Shown: positions 18,281 to 25,695 of the stretch, in pieces
Numbering within the stretch: the stretch's first letter is position 1
How the letters are laid out: each line of letters starts with the position of its first letter
Assembly: GCF_008710095.1 (NCBI RefSeq)
Contig: NZ_VYKJ01000001.1
Location: 620,001-684,000 of the forward strand
Origin: Affinibrenneria salicis
GTDB taxonomy: Bacteria > Pseudomonadota > Gammaproteobacteria > Enterobacterales > Enterobacteriaceae
Direction of reading: 5' to 3'
DNA: 64,000 nt
The notes under the pieces: model-generated
Database searches by the model: none
The model's input: the letters and a program-made list of their open reading frames with translations, nothing else
What the model was told of the DNA's origin: nothing
Position numbers and translations under genes: made by a program

Positions 18281-19513
18281 CTATGAGCGATCTGAATCGA
18301 TCAGCCGCCCGAGCACCTGCGCCAGTATGTTTTCCGAGGTGGCGAAATTGAGCCGTACCCGTTGTTCGCCGCCCTGGATGAAGGCCTCGCCTGCATTCAA
18401 CGCCAGCGAGGCCCGCTGCCGATACCACTCTCCGGCCGGCGCGGGCAAGGCGAGCTCGCTGAGATCGAGCCAGGCGAAATAGGTGGCCTCGGGCGTCCGG
18501 ATCCTGGCCTGGGGTAAGCGTTCGTGCAGGGCGGCCAGGGTTTGTGCGCGCCGATCGTAAAGATAATGGCGCAGATCGCCGAGCCACTCTTCGCCGTCAT
18601 CCCAGGCGGCGACGGTGGCGTCAATGCCAATGCCCGCGGGATAGCCCAGAAGGCGGGCGGGTAATCGCCGGGTGAATCGACGCTTCAGCTCAGGCGTGCC
18701 GAAATACATCACGCCGCAGCGCAGACCGGGAATATTGAAACTTTTACTGGCTGAATTGAGCGTCACGGTTCTGGCCGCCAGCGATGAACGCACGGTGGCG
18801 AACGGGATATGGCGTCTGTCCGGATATATCAGGTCGGCGTGGATCTCGTCGGCGATCACCAGCAGATCGTGCGCTTCGACGAAATCCGCCAGCTTTTCCA
18901 GTTCGTCGCGGCGCAAGACCCGGCCGGTGGGATTATGAGGGTTGCACAGGATCAGGATACGCGTGTTGGCGTCCAGCTGGCGTTCAGCATGTTCAAAATC
19001 GATAGCGAAACCGCTGCCGTCATCCACCAGCGCGCTGGTGCGCAGCCTGCGGCCGGTATCGTCGATGGCCTGGTAGAACGGCGGGTAGCAGGGCGTTTGC
19101 AGCAAGACGCCCTCTCCCGGTTCGCTGAACGCCATGATAGCCAGATAGATGGCCTGCACCAGCTCATTCACCGCCAGCACATTATTCGGGTCGGTTTCCC
19201 AGTCGAATGCCCGCAGCGTATAACGACTGAACGCGCGCGCCAGTCCGATCTCGGCCCGATCGCGCTGGCGATATGGGTAGCCCGCCTCCCGAGCCTGCGC
19301 CCACCAGCGCAATACATCAGCAATGGCCGGCGCCAGGTCGTAATCCATCTCGGCTACCCAGGCCGGTAAAATTTCCGGTGGGTAAAACTGCCATTTCATG
19401 GTCTGGCGCTGGCGCAGCGTCTCGGGCGACAATAAGAAATTGGCGGCGAAACGTCCGGCGCGCAGCGCATGTTGCCGGTCGTCCGGCTCATGTGGCGGTG
19501 CTGTTCGCGGCAT
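18281..19513 (-). CDS. MalY/PatB-type PLP-dependent aminotransferase / C-S lyase
   Basis: This is 410 residues from the ATG at 19513, chosen because it lies one base after the stop of the upstream gene with a GGAGAGG site 9 bases before it. A fold-type I PLP enzyme is clear: AWVAEMDYDLAPAI (about 50), NPHNPTGRVL, VIADEIHADLIY, and the PLP lysine in SASKSFNIPGLRCG (about 248). The AEMDY and SKSFN motifs are those of MalY/PatB cystathionine beta-lyase-like proteins rather than classical AspC. It may act as a beta-lyase or as an aminotransferase on the operon's substrate. Confidence 0.87.
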   Translation of the reverse strand: MPRTAPPHEPDDRQHALRAGRFAANFLLSPETLRQRQTMKWQFYPPEILPAWVAEMDYDLAPAIADVLRWWAQAREAGYPYRQRDRAEIGLARAFSRYTLRAFDWETDPNNVLAVNELVQAIYLAIMAFSEPGEGVLLQTPCYPPFYQAIDDTGRRLRTSALVDDGSGFAIDFEHAERQLDANTRILILCNPHNPTGRVLRRDELEKLADFVEAHDLLVIADEIHADLIYPDRRHIPFATVRSSLAARTVTLNSASKSFNIPGLRCGVMYFGTPELKRRFTRRLPARLLGYPAGIGIDATVAAWDDGEEWLGDLRHYLYDRRAQTLAALHERLPQARIRTPEATYFAWLDLSELALPAPAGEWYRQRASLALNAGEAFIQGGEQRVRLNFATSENILAQVLGRLIDSDRS

Positions 19514-19514
19514 A

Positions 19515-20114
19515 TTAACGCGCCTCTCCGTAGGCTTCGGCATTAGGCCGGATACCCAGCGCGCTGTTCAGGCGGTTGCTGTAATTAAAATAAGCGGCAA
19601 TGGCGGCGGCTTCCAGAATGGCCGGTTCGCTTAGCCCGGCCTGGCGCAGCGTTGCTAAATCCGTTGAGTCGATATCCTGCGGGGCGCGGGTGATTTTCCA
19701 TGCGTAATCGGCCAGCGCCCGTTCACGCCCGGTTAACGGTGCGTGACGATAGTTGACTTCCAGCAACCCGACCCACAGCGGATCGCCGCTTAGCTGGCGC
19801 AGGGTGGCGGTATGGGCAAAAATACAAGGCGCGCATCGGTTCTCCACGCTGACCACCACGGCGATCAGTTCCCGTTCCCGGGGGCTGAGTCCGCTCGTTT
19901 CGGGCTGATTGAGCGCGCGGCTCAGCGCATCCTGGGCAATCAGCACCGGCGGATTATGCGCCAGCACCAGCTGTATATTGCGACGATGACCGACTTTGGC
20001 TGCCGTACGAGTGATTATTTCATCCACTTCTCCTGTCGGAACGAAAGAATCCAGCTGTAGCCAGGAGAGTGCGGCGGCAGAGGGAATTGCCGATGTCGAT
20101 GTGATGTCTGTCAT
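19515..20114 (-). CDS. AhpD-like carboxymuconolactone decarboxylase family protein
   Basis: This 199-residue protein contains the AhpD-type active site ENRCAPCIFAH (E-x2-C-x2-C-x3-H, about residues 91-101). It ends ALGIRPNAEAY, as in the uncharacterised peroxidase-related subgroup. The thiol pair suggests peroxide or disulfide reduction, perhaps protecting against peroxide from the flavoenzymes encoded downstream (inference). It is the first gene of the leftward six-gene operon. A conserved AT-rich motif lies 66 bp upstream of its start and also precedes the ABC binding-protein gene. Confidence 0.85.
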   Translation of the reverse strand: MTDITSTSAIPSAAALSWLQLDSFVPTGEVDEIITRTAAKVGHRRNIQLVLAHNPPVLIAQDALSRALNQPETSGLSPRERELIAVVVSVENRCAPCIFAHTATLRQLSGDPLWVGLLEVNYRHAPLTGRERALADYAWKITRAPQDIDSTDLATLRQAGLSEPAILEAAAIAAYFNYSNRLNSALGIRPNAEAYGEAR

Positions 20115-20179
20115 AATAAACGCCTGTATATCATTAAGTTAATGAAATATCGCAAACAAATTATGTTTCAGCTAACTTA

Positions 20180-20211
20180 ACAAATATATAATCTATATAG
20201 TATAAACTTTA
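20180..20211. promoter_or_regulatory. Conserved AT-rich promoter/operator motif, copy A
   Basis: This 32-bp segment matches 22741-22772 at 29 of 32 positions. It lies 66-97 bp upstream of the leftward AhpD-like gene, in the region divergent to gntR. The core CTATATAG (20193-20200) is palindromic. In copy B it is TTATATAA, so two of the three differences are paired changes that keep the palindrome. It is a candidate site of the adjacent GntR regulator. Confidence 0.65.
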
Positions 20212-20325
20212 TCAGGTAACCATTTGCATCTGCCGCATATAGCGCATCGCCGCCAGTCCGCGGCGAACAGGCGGCCTGGCTCTTTCTGCGGCGCTGGCCG
20301 ATGACACTTTTTAATTGAGGACGCT

Positions 20326-21030
20326 ATGGAAATAATGGACGACGCCCACCCGCACGGTGAACCGACTCTGCCCGCCGTTACGATGGACCGCCGGCCGCTG
20401 ACCGATCAGGTGGCGGAGTATGTGAGAGATTTAATTATTCAGGACGTTCTGAAACCGGGAGAGCCGATCAATGTCCAGGCCATCTGTGAAACCCTGCAGA
20501 TCTCCCAGACGCCGCTGCGCGAGGCGCTGAAAATGCTGGCGGCGCAACGGCTGGTGGAAATGCAGCCCAATAAGCGGGTATTGGTGGCGTCGCTGAATAC
20601 GGCGGAAATTGAACAAATGCTGGTGGTGTATACCGAAATGGAAAAACTGGCTGGCAGGCTGGCGGCGCAATCGGCTACCGCGCTGGATATCCGGGCGTTG
20701 CAAAAACAGGAAAAGGCCCTGATGGCGGCGTTTAACGCCGGCGAATCCCTGCGCTATTTTCATGCCAACCAGGAATTTCATCTGGCGCTGGTGCGGGCAT
20801 CCCATAACGATACGCTGGTGGAGATGCATGGCAACCTCAACGCTCGTCTCTACCATACCCGGTTTAAGGGCAATCAGCGCAACAACCGGCAGGGACACTG
20901 GCAGGCGGTGGCGCAGGAACACGCGCTTATCCTGCAGGCGATTATCGACAAAGACGGCGACCTTTGCGCCGCCTTGCTGTCACGTCATCTTAACGGCGCC
21001 CGTTTTTTTCTGCGTGAAAAGGCCGAATAA
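20326..21030 (+). CDS. GntR-family (FadR/FCD-type) transcriptional regulator
   Basis: This 234-residue protein has an N-terminal winged HTH (DQVAEYVRDLIIQDVLKPGEPINVQAICETLQISQTPLREALKMLAAQRLV, about residues 25-75). An all-helical FCD ligand domain follows (about 90-230), with metal/ligand His residues in FHLALVRASHN and LLSRHLNGAR. It is divergent from the amino-acid dehydrogenase operon and convergent with the binding-protein gene (25 bp apart). It is the natural candidate to bind the shared motif in front of both. Confidence 0.9.
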   Translation: MEIMDDAHPHGEPTLPAVTMDRRPLTDQVAEYVRDLIIQDVLKPGEPINVQAICETLQISQTPLREALKMLAAQRLVEMQPNKRVLVASLNTAEIEQMLVVYTEMEKLAGRLAAQSATALDIRALQKQEKALMAAFNAGESLRYFHANQEFHLALVRASHNDTLVEMHGNLNARLYHTRFKGNQRNNRQGHWQAVAQEHALILQAIIDKDGDLCAALLSRHLNGARFFLREKAE

Positions 21031-21055
21031 CCGCCCCTTCACGCATTGACGTCAT

Positions 21056-22669
21056 TCAGGGCGCAGGATCAAGCCATACTGATGAGAGGTTGCCTTCCAG
21101 CCCGTCGGCGGTGGGGGAATGGTCGTGAACCCGCGGGTTGGCGATGGTAATAAACTGCGGCGAAACCAGATTTATATCCGGCAGCTCGCGCTGAATAATG
21201 CTCTGAAACTCATTAAATAGCGCGATTCGTTTGTCCGGGTCATTTTCGGTTTGCGCGGCTTCCAGCAGTTGATCCACTTTATCGTTATGGTAGTGGGACA
21301 GGTTGGTGAATGGCACTCCGATGCGGAAGTTTTTCGACCAGTAAAGACGCTGCACCCCAACGGTGGGATCGTACAGGTTGGCATATTGATCGCTGACCAG
21401 AGAAAAGTCGCGGTCGGTAAATACCCGTTTGGCATAGGTGGCGATATCCTGCGATCGCAGGGTGACGGCAATGCCGACCTTAGCCAGTGCCGAGCGGATA
21501 AACTCGGCATTACGCCTGAACGTGTCGTCAAAGGTACTGTAATCAAGGGTTACGCGAAAGCGCGTGCCGTCAGCGCCGCGCGGATAGTTAGCTTCATCCA
21601 GCAGCCGGTTGGCGGCGGCCACGTCATAAGGATAAGGGGAGGGCGCGGTGCTGTGAAACGTTTTCAGCCCCGGGGCGACGGGGGTAGCGGTCGCCGTACC
21701 GTAGCCGAAATAGACCACCCGCAGCAGCGCGTCGCGATCGATGGCATGGGCCACCGCCTGACGCACTTTCAGGTTGCTGAAATGGGGATCGTCGAGATTG
21801 AAGTGCAGCGACGCCACGCTATAAGAGTAATTATTTCCCCTGGTATCGAATACCAGGTTGGTTTTTTCTTTCAGCCGGTTCAGGTCGCTCAGCGCTACCG
21901 GCGTACGATAGCCAATATCGGCCTGACCGGTTTCCAGCGCCAGCGAACGCACCACAAAATCCGTGGAAAATTTCACAACAAGCTGATCGATATAGGGTTT
22001 CGGTTTGTCCCAATAATTAGGGTTGCGTTTGAAAATCACGTGGCTGCCGCGTACCCATTCGCTGAAAATATAGGGTCCCGTGCCGATCGGGGCATTGCCG
22101 TTGGGGTTTTTCAGCGCGTCGGTTCCCTCATAGATATGCCTGGCAACGATCGGCGTCTCGCCCGCGGCGAAAGCCCGCAATAAATACGGTGCCGGATGAG
22201 ACAGCTCCAATACCGCGGTCAGCGGGTCGGGGGTCTTTATCTGTATCACGTTGGCGAAGGTGCTGCTGGCGCGCGGATGGACTTTTTTCAGCAATTCAAT
22301 GGACCAGGCAACGTCGGCGGAGGTGAAATCCTGTCCGTCATGCCACTTCACTCCGGGGCGCAGATGAAAAGTATAGGTTTTACCGTCCGGACTGATCTCC
22401 CACGACGTCGCCAACTGGGGCAGCGGATTAAGATTGTAATCGTAGGTAAGTAGCCCCTCGCTAACTTTGCTGCTTACGGCTATTACCGGCTGGGCGACAG
22501 TCGCCAGGGATACCAGGGTGGAGGGCTCGCTCGGCAGGATAAACGTCAGCGTACCGCCGGTATGGGGCGGTATCGTATCGGCCCTGGTGTTGGCGTTCAG
22601 CGCCAGCAGACTCAGAAAAGCCACGAAAAGAGGGCATCCGCGGCGGGAGACCTGCATTAACCATGACAT
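21056..22669 (-). CDS. ABC transporter substrate-binding protein (SBP_bac_5, peptide/opine type)
   Basis: This 537-residue periplasmic binding protein has a signal peptide (about residues 1-30, hydrophobic FVAFLSLLALNA). Family motifs follow: SSKVSEGLLTYD, ATSWEISPDGKTYTFHLRPGVKWHDGQDFTSADV, and IGTGPYIF. Oligopeptide, dipeptide, nickel and opine importers share this fold. No permease or ATPase gene lies beside it, so it must use a transporter encoded elsewhere. It is transcribed alone, with copy B of the shared operator-like motif 72 bp upstream. Confidence 0.9.
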   Translation of the reverse strand: MSWLMQVSRRGCPLFVAFLSLLALNANTRADTIPPHTGGTLTFILPSEPSTLVSLATVAQPVIAVSSKVSEGLLTYDYNLNPLPQLATSWEISPDGKTYTFHLRPGVKWHDGQDFTSADVAWSIELLKKVHPRASSTFANVIQIKTPDPLTAVLELSHPAPYLLRAFAAGETPIVARHIYEGTDALKNPNGNAPIGTGPYIFSEWVRGSHVIFKRNPNYWDKPKPYIDQLVVKFSTDFVVRSLALETGQADIGYRTPVALSDLNRLKEKTNLVFDTRGNNYSYSVASLHFNLDDPHFSNLKVRQAVAHAIDRDALLRVVYFGYGTATATPVAPGLKTFHSTAPSPYPYDVAAANRLLDEANYPRGADGTRFRVTLDYSTFDDTFRRNAEFIRSALAKVGIAVTLRSQDIATYAKRVFTDRDFSLVSDQYANLYDPTVGVQRLYWSKNFRIGVPFTNLSHYHNDKVDQLLEAAQTENDPDKRIALFNEFQSIIQRELPDINLVSPQFITIANPRVHDHSPTADGLEGNLSSVWLDPAP

Positions 22670-22740
22670 AAAAACATTCCCCTTATAGTTATCAGCTAAC
22701 GGGGCCGTGGGTGACGCCCATGACCATCAACGTCACGCTA

Positions 22741-22772
22741 ACAAATATATACTTTATATAATATAAACTTTA
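22741..22772. promoter_or_regulatory. Conserved AT-rich promoter/operator motif, copy B
   Basis: This is the second copy of the 32-bp motif, 72 bp upstream of the binding-protein gene. The palindromic core is TTATATAA (22754-22761). The distance to the leftward start codon is nearly the same as for copy A, as expected of a shared promoter/operator. Confidence 0.65.
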
Positions 22773-22963
22773 AATAATAAGGATTCTCAGATAATGCAAA
22801 TGCCGGCAGGGAAAATTTGCGCCAACAGGAAGACGTTATGCCTCTGGTTAAATCTTCTGACTACTCGATGAAAACGCGGTTATTCAGAATGACAAAATCA
22901 CTAATGATTATTTTTTTCAGTTTGTTAGGTTGATATTACGGCGCATGCCGTCAAAAGATCACT

Positions 22964-23470
22964 TTGAGACTGGACGGAACGGATGTGTCGCCCGCCCTGA
23001 TTTCAAAGGTCACGGACGCGGTGATGGAACAGGTTGCTGAATGGCGGAATCGGCCGCTGGATAGTCTTTATCCCATTGTTTATCCTGACTGTATTGTCCT
23101 TAAGGTCCGCCAGGACAGCCGCGTCATCAACAAATCCGTGTTCCTGGCCCTGGGCATCAATATCGAAGGTCAGAAATCGCTGCCGGGTATGTGGCTGGCG
23201 GAAAATGAAGGGGCGAAGTTCTGGCTGAATGTACTGACGGAGCCGAAAAACAGAGGCCTGAACGACATTCCAGTCGCCTGCGTTGACGGTCTGAAAGGCT
23301 TGCCTGACGCCATCAACGTGGTCTGCCCGGAGACGCGTATCCAGCTGTGCATCGTGCATATGGTTCGCAACAGCCTGCGATTCGTGTCCTGGAAGGATTA
23401 CAGAGCCGTCACCCGTGACCTGAAGGCGGTTTACGGGGCAGCGATGGAAGATGAGCCAGCAGTATTTTGA
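22964..23470 (+). pseudogene. IS256-family (mutator-type) transposase fragment
   Basis: This is a 168-codon internal piece of a roughly 400-residue IS256-type transposase. Recognisable blocks are GTDVSPALISKVTDAVMEQV, YPIVYPDCIVLKVRQD (first catalytic Asp), WLAENEGAKFW, VACVDGLKGLPDAI (second Asp) and QLCIVHMVRNSLRFVSWKDY. The N-terminal DNA-binding part is missing, with an in-frame stop at 22931. The C-terminal half with the catalytic Glu is lost after MEDE. No terminal inverted repeats remain, so this is an immobile remnant. Confidence 0.9.
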
Positions 23471-23602
23471 TATCGCCTGTCGCCGGCTTGAGTATTTTCT
23501 GAATAGCCCGGAGAGTGTTTCTGATAGACGGGGCCAGTCACTGTAGCTGGCAGAGAGGTGATGCAGACCGGACTCCGCATATCTTTTTATTTATCAGAAA
23601 GG

Positions 23603-23620
23603 AAAGCCCGCAAGGGCTTT
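23603..23620 (-). terminator. Hairpin terminator after the 61-aa minus-strand ORF
   Basis: AAAGCCC/GGGCTTT with a 4-base loop lies 12 bases after the stop of the leftward small ORF and is followed by CCTTTCT on the minus strand. It supports transcription of that ORF. The stem is short. Confidence 0.5.
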
Positions 23621-23631
23621 ATTCTGGTTTT

Positions 23632-23817
23632 TCAGGCAAAGTTTTTATTATCAGATAGCCGGCGACAACAGAAGGACTGATATAAATAAGCCGCGCTGTC
23701 CATGTGTCGAAAAAATACAAAACAGGAACCAAAACCCAGTGAGTATATTATGAAGCCCTCAAGTAATATAAATATTACTTTTCTCTTATTTCCTGATTTT
23801 TCAGGATGCTTGTCCAT
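23632..23817 (-). CDS. Possible small membrane protein, unknown
   Basis: This 61-residue ORF has one strongly hydrophobic segment (residues 14-36, VIFILLEGFIIYSLGFGSC) after a Lys-rich start. A GAGAAAG ribosome site 6 bases before the ATG and a terminator hairpin right after the stop make it more credible than other short frames nearby. I do not recognise it. Small single-span proteins of this kind include toxins and regulators, but nothing here shows a function. Confidence 0.4.
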   Translation of the reverse strand: MDKHPEKSGNKRKVIFILLEGFIIYSLGFGSCFVFFRHMDSAAYLYQSFCCRRLSDNKNFA

Positions 23818-23907
23818 TAGTTTCTTTCTCGACTAAATTCAATGTCTGATTAAAGGCCGGCATTCCCTGTGTCATCTTCACGTGAAGCGCTTCCTCGAAG
23901 GATTCTT

Positions 23908-23988
23908 ATGCCGGCTTTGCCAGAAAATAAAGGAAATAATAATCAAATGGCGAAAGAAAATAATAAACCTCCGGGTTGTCCCTTTTGA
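23908..23988 (+). CDS. Tiny ORF (26 aa), possibly the start of a frameshifted gene
   Basis: An AAGGA site lies 5 bases before the ATG. The peptide is polar, Asn/Lys-rich and ends PPGCPF. Right after its stop, another phase continues open for about 290 bp (to 24277), so a single frameshift near 23985 could have broken a gene of roughly 120 codons. I see no homologue. Confidence 0.25.
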   Translation: MPALPENKGNNNQMAKENNKPPGCPF

Positions 23989-24356
23989 GTCATCTGGAAG
24001 GATAAAGTCTTCGTTCTCTTATGCCACCCAATTTCACGTGGGCGAAAGCGCCTGGTGGAAAATCGAGAAAAATGAAACCGATGGATTTACACTTGCCATC
24101 CCCCACAAAAATGTCGGCCGGAATAAAGCCGCGCCGTCACTGAATTTGGGGGGAAAGTGTCAAGTGTGGGATGTCTCGATTTGTTACGGTTTTTCCCGAG
24201 CAAGCGAAAAAGTGTTAATGGCGATATACAGACCTATACAGGTTTTTCGCAGGCTGATTCGCACTTTTTACCCCTAAATTTTCATAAGATAAAACGCGAA
24301 GTTGCCTGTAAGGTGTCAACGCTATTCAGTTCGGGGTACATAGCGTTGACGTACTG

Positions 24357-24803
24357 CTATTTTTGCTCCTGTTTCGCTTCTTCCCAAACGCCCTCAAGAT
24401 TCCAAAGGCACTCTGCCCCTATAGGTTCATCCAGTAGCGCGAGTCGGGTATTGGCATAGTACGTATCAGCCCCTTTACCGGGTTTCACAACTTTCAATAC
24501 ACAAACAATATCAGTACCGCGCATTTCAGGATATGTTCCGGAATCCAGTATGCGCAACGCGGATAACACGCCTTTGGTATTAACCGGGAGGGCTGTAGAC
24601 AACGCATCCTCCAGTTGATCGGCTTGTTGGCGGTTAGCCTTTGATGCAAGGGTTGGCACAACAGCCAACCAGTCCTTTTCGCCTGCTGCAACTTTTCGGG
24701 CGATATACTGCCAATCAGCCACTGAGAGGTGGCCTTTGATAACTGACTCAGGCGTGGGCGCTGCAAATACCACAAGGGGCAGCATTAGAAGGGCTATAAG
24801 CAA
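24357..24803 (-). CDS. Exported protein of unknown function
   Basis: This frame of about 148 residues begins with a hydrophobic export signal (LIALLMLPLVVFAAPTPES). The mature part has PESVIKGHLSVADWQYIARKVAAGEKDWLAVVPTLA and ends with a Cys-containing ECLWNLEGVWEEAKQ segment. Two cysteines in the mature part could form a disulfide. The start codon is TTG at 24803 with a weak ribosome site. No ATG occurs in the 60 bases upstream in frame, so the true start is uncertain. It lies beside tRNA-Ile and an IS remnant. Size and export signal would suit a periplasmic immunity-type protein, but that is only a possibility. Confidence 0.5.
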   Translation of the reverse strand: MLIALLMLPLVVFAAPTPESVIKGHLSVADWQYIARKVAAGEKDWLAVVPTLASKANRQQADQLEDALSTALPVNTKGVLSALRILDSGTYPEMRGTDIVCVLKVVKPGKGADTYYANTRLALLDEPIGAECLWNLEGVWEEAKQEQK

Positions 24804-24919
24804 GCTTTGTCTATAAGTCCAGTGTGCCGTATTAATTTCCTTATGCGGTTTTTCGTGCTTCCCGGCTATCAGCGCAATAAAAAAGAGCCAGCGTTTTCAC
24901 GCAAGCCCTTGATAAATTC

Positions 24920-24995
24920 TGGTGGCCCCTGTTGGGTTTGAACCAACGACCAATCGATTATGAGTCGACTGCTCTAACCACTGAGCTAAGGGGCC
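24920..24995 (-). tRNA. ileX: tRNA-Ile2 (anticodon CAU, lysidine-modified)
   Basis: This 76-base cloverleaf includes an encoded CCA (24920-24922). The acceptor stem is GGCCCCT/AGGGGCC and the anticodon loop CTCATAA reads CAU. The sequence follows E. coli ileX/ileY closely, so it is Ile2, decoding AUA after TilS modification, rather than Met. As in E. coli it lies next to mug and rpoD. Its 3' end faces the degraded region to the left. Confidence 0.93.
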
Positions 24996-25136
24996 GCGCG
25001 GGCGTGATTATACGGCAATCTCCGGCGGCAGGTCTACTGTTGTTCCGCCATGTGCTTGTTTTCTGTTCACAATAGTCTGTTGTAATCATTGGCGGATTTT
25101 GCGATAACCGCATAAAAGGCAATAACGGAACGCAGT

Positions 25137-25643
25137 ATGATTAACGATATTCTGGCCGACAATCTGGACGTGGTGTTTTGCGGCATCAACCCGGGGCTAT
25201 CGTCCGCCGCGCAGGGCTACCATTTCGCCAATCCGAGCAATCGTTTCTGGAAGGCGATCTATCAGGCCGGGTTTACCGGTCGTTTGTTGTCGCCGCAGGA
25301 AGAGCTGCTGCTGCTGACTTATCGCTGCGGCATTACGGCGCTGGTGGCGCGGGCGACCGTGGGCGCGGCGGAGTTGCGTGCGGATGAACTGCGTCAGGGC
25401 GGCGCCGATTTAACGGCCAAAATAGCGCGTTATCAGCCCGCCGCGCTGGCCGTGCTCGGCAAGCAGGCGTTCAGTCAGGCGTTTGGCGTCAGGAAGGTGG
25501 CATGGGGTCGCCAGGCGACGACCATCGGCAGAACCCGGCTCTGGGTGTTGCCCAACCCCAGCGGGCTGAACCGCGCCACGCTGGAGGCGCTGAGCGCGAG
25601 TTATCGGGAGTTGTACGACGCGCTGAATACCGATAAAAAATAA
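25137..25643 (+). CDS. mug: G/U mismatch-specific DNA glycosylase
   Basis: This 168-residue Mug protein excises uracil and ethenocytosine opposite guanine. The active-site motif GINPGLSSA (with the catalytic Asn, about residues 17-25), [18 protein letters not shown], and the C-terminal [12 protein letters not shown] helix-insertion motif are present. It is convergent with rpoD, as in E. coli. Confidence 0.95.
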   Translation: MINDILADNLDVVFCGINPGLSSAAQGYHFANPSNRFWKAIYQAGFTGRLLSPQEELLLLTYRCGITALVARATVGAAELRADELRQGGADLTAKIARYQPAALAVLGKQAFSQAFGVRKVAWGRQATTIGRTRLWVLPNPSGLNRATLEALSASYRELYDALNTDKK

Positions 25644-25666
25644 CCCCCGCCGGAGGCGGGGGTTAT
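25635..25666 (-). terminator. rpoD operon terminator (mug/rpoD junction)
   Basis: An 11-bp GC-rich stem (TAACCCCCGCC/GGCGGGGGTTA) with a GGA loop is followed on the minus strand by six T (25635-25640). It lies 30 bases beyond the rpoD stop. The same hairpin may also slow mug transcription. Confidence 0.88.
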
Positions 25667-25695
25667 GATGAGAGCGACCGTGCGGCGGCTACGGA

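Larger units (their letters stand above)
23471..24356. other. AT-rich degenerate region between IS fragment and tRNA-Ile
   Basis: This stretch of nearly 900 bp has lower G+C than its surroundings and no recognisable gene. It holds a possible 61-residue membrane protein on the minus strand (23632-23817), a 26-codon frame with a good ribosome site (23908-23988), and a hairpin at 23603-23620. A 131-codon frame at 23882-24277 partly overlaps the 26-codon frame in another phase and may be its frameshifted continuation. I see no homology in it. Confidence 0.6.

Noticed and set aside
22700..24995. Direct repeat of the tRNA-Ile 3' end as an att site
   Set aside because: I compared GGGGCC-containing spots near 22700 and 23526 with the tRNA 3' end and found no match beyond a few bases.
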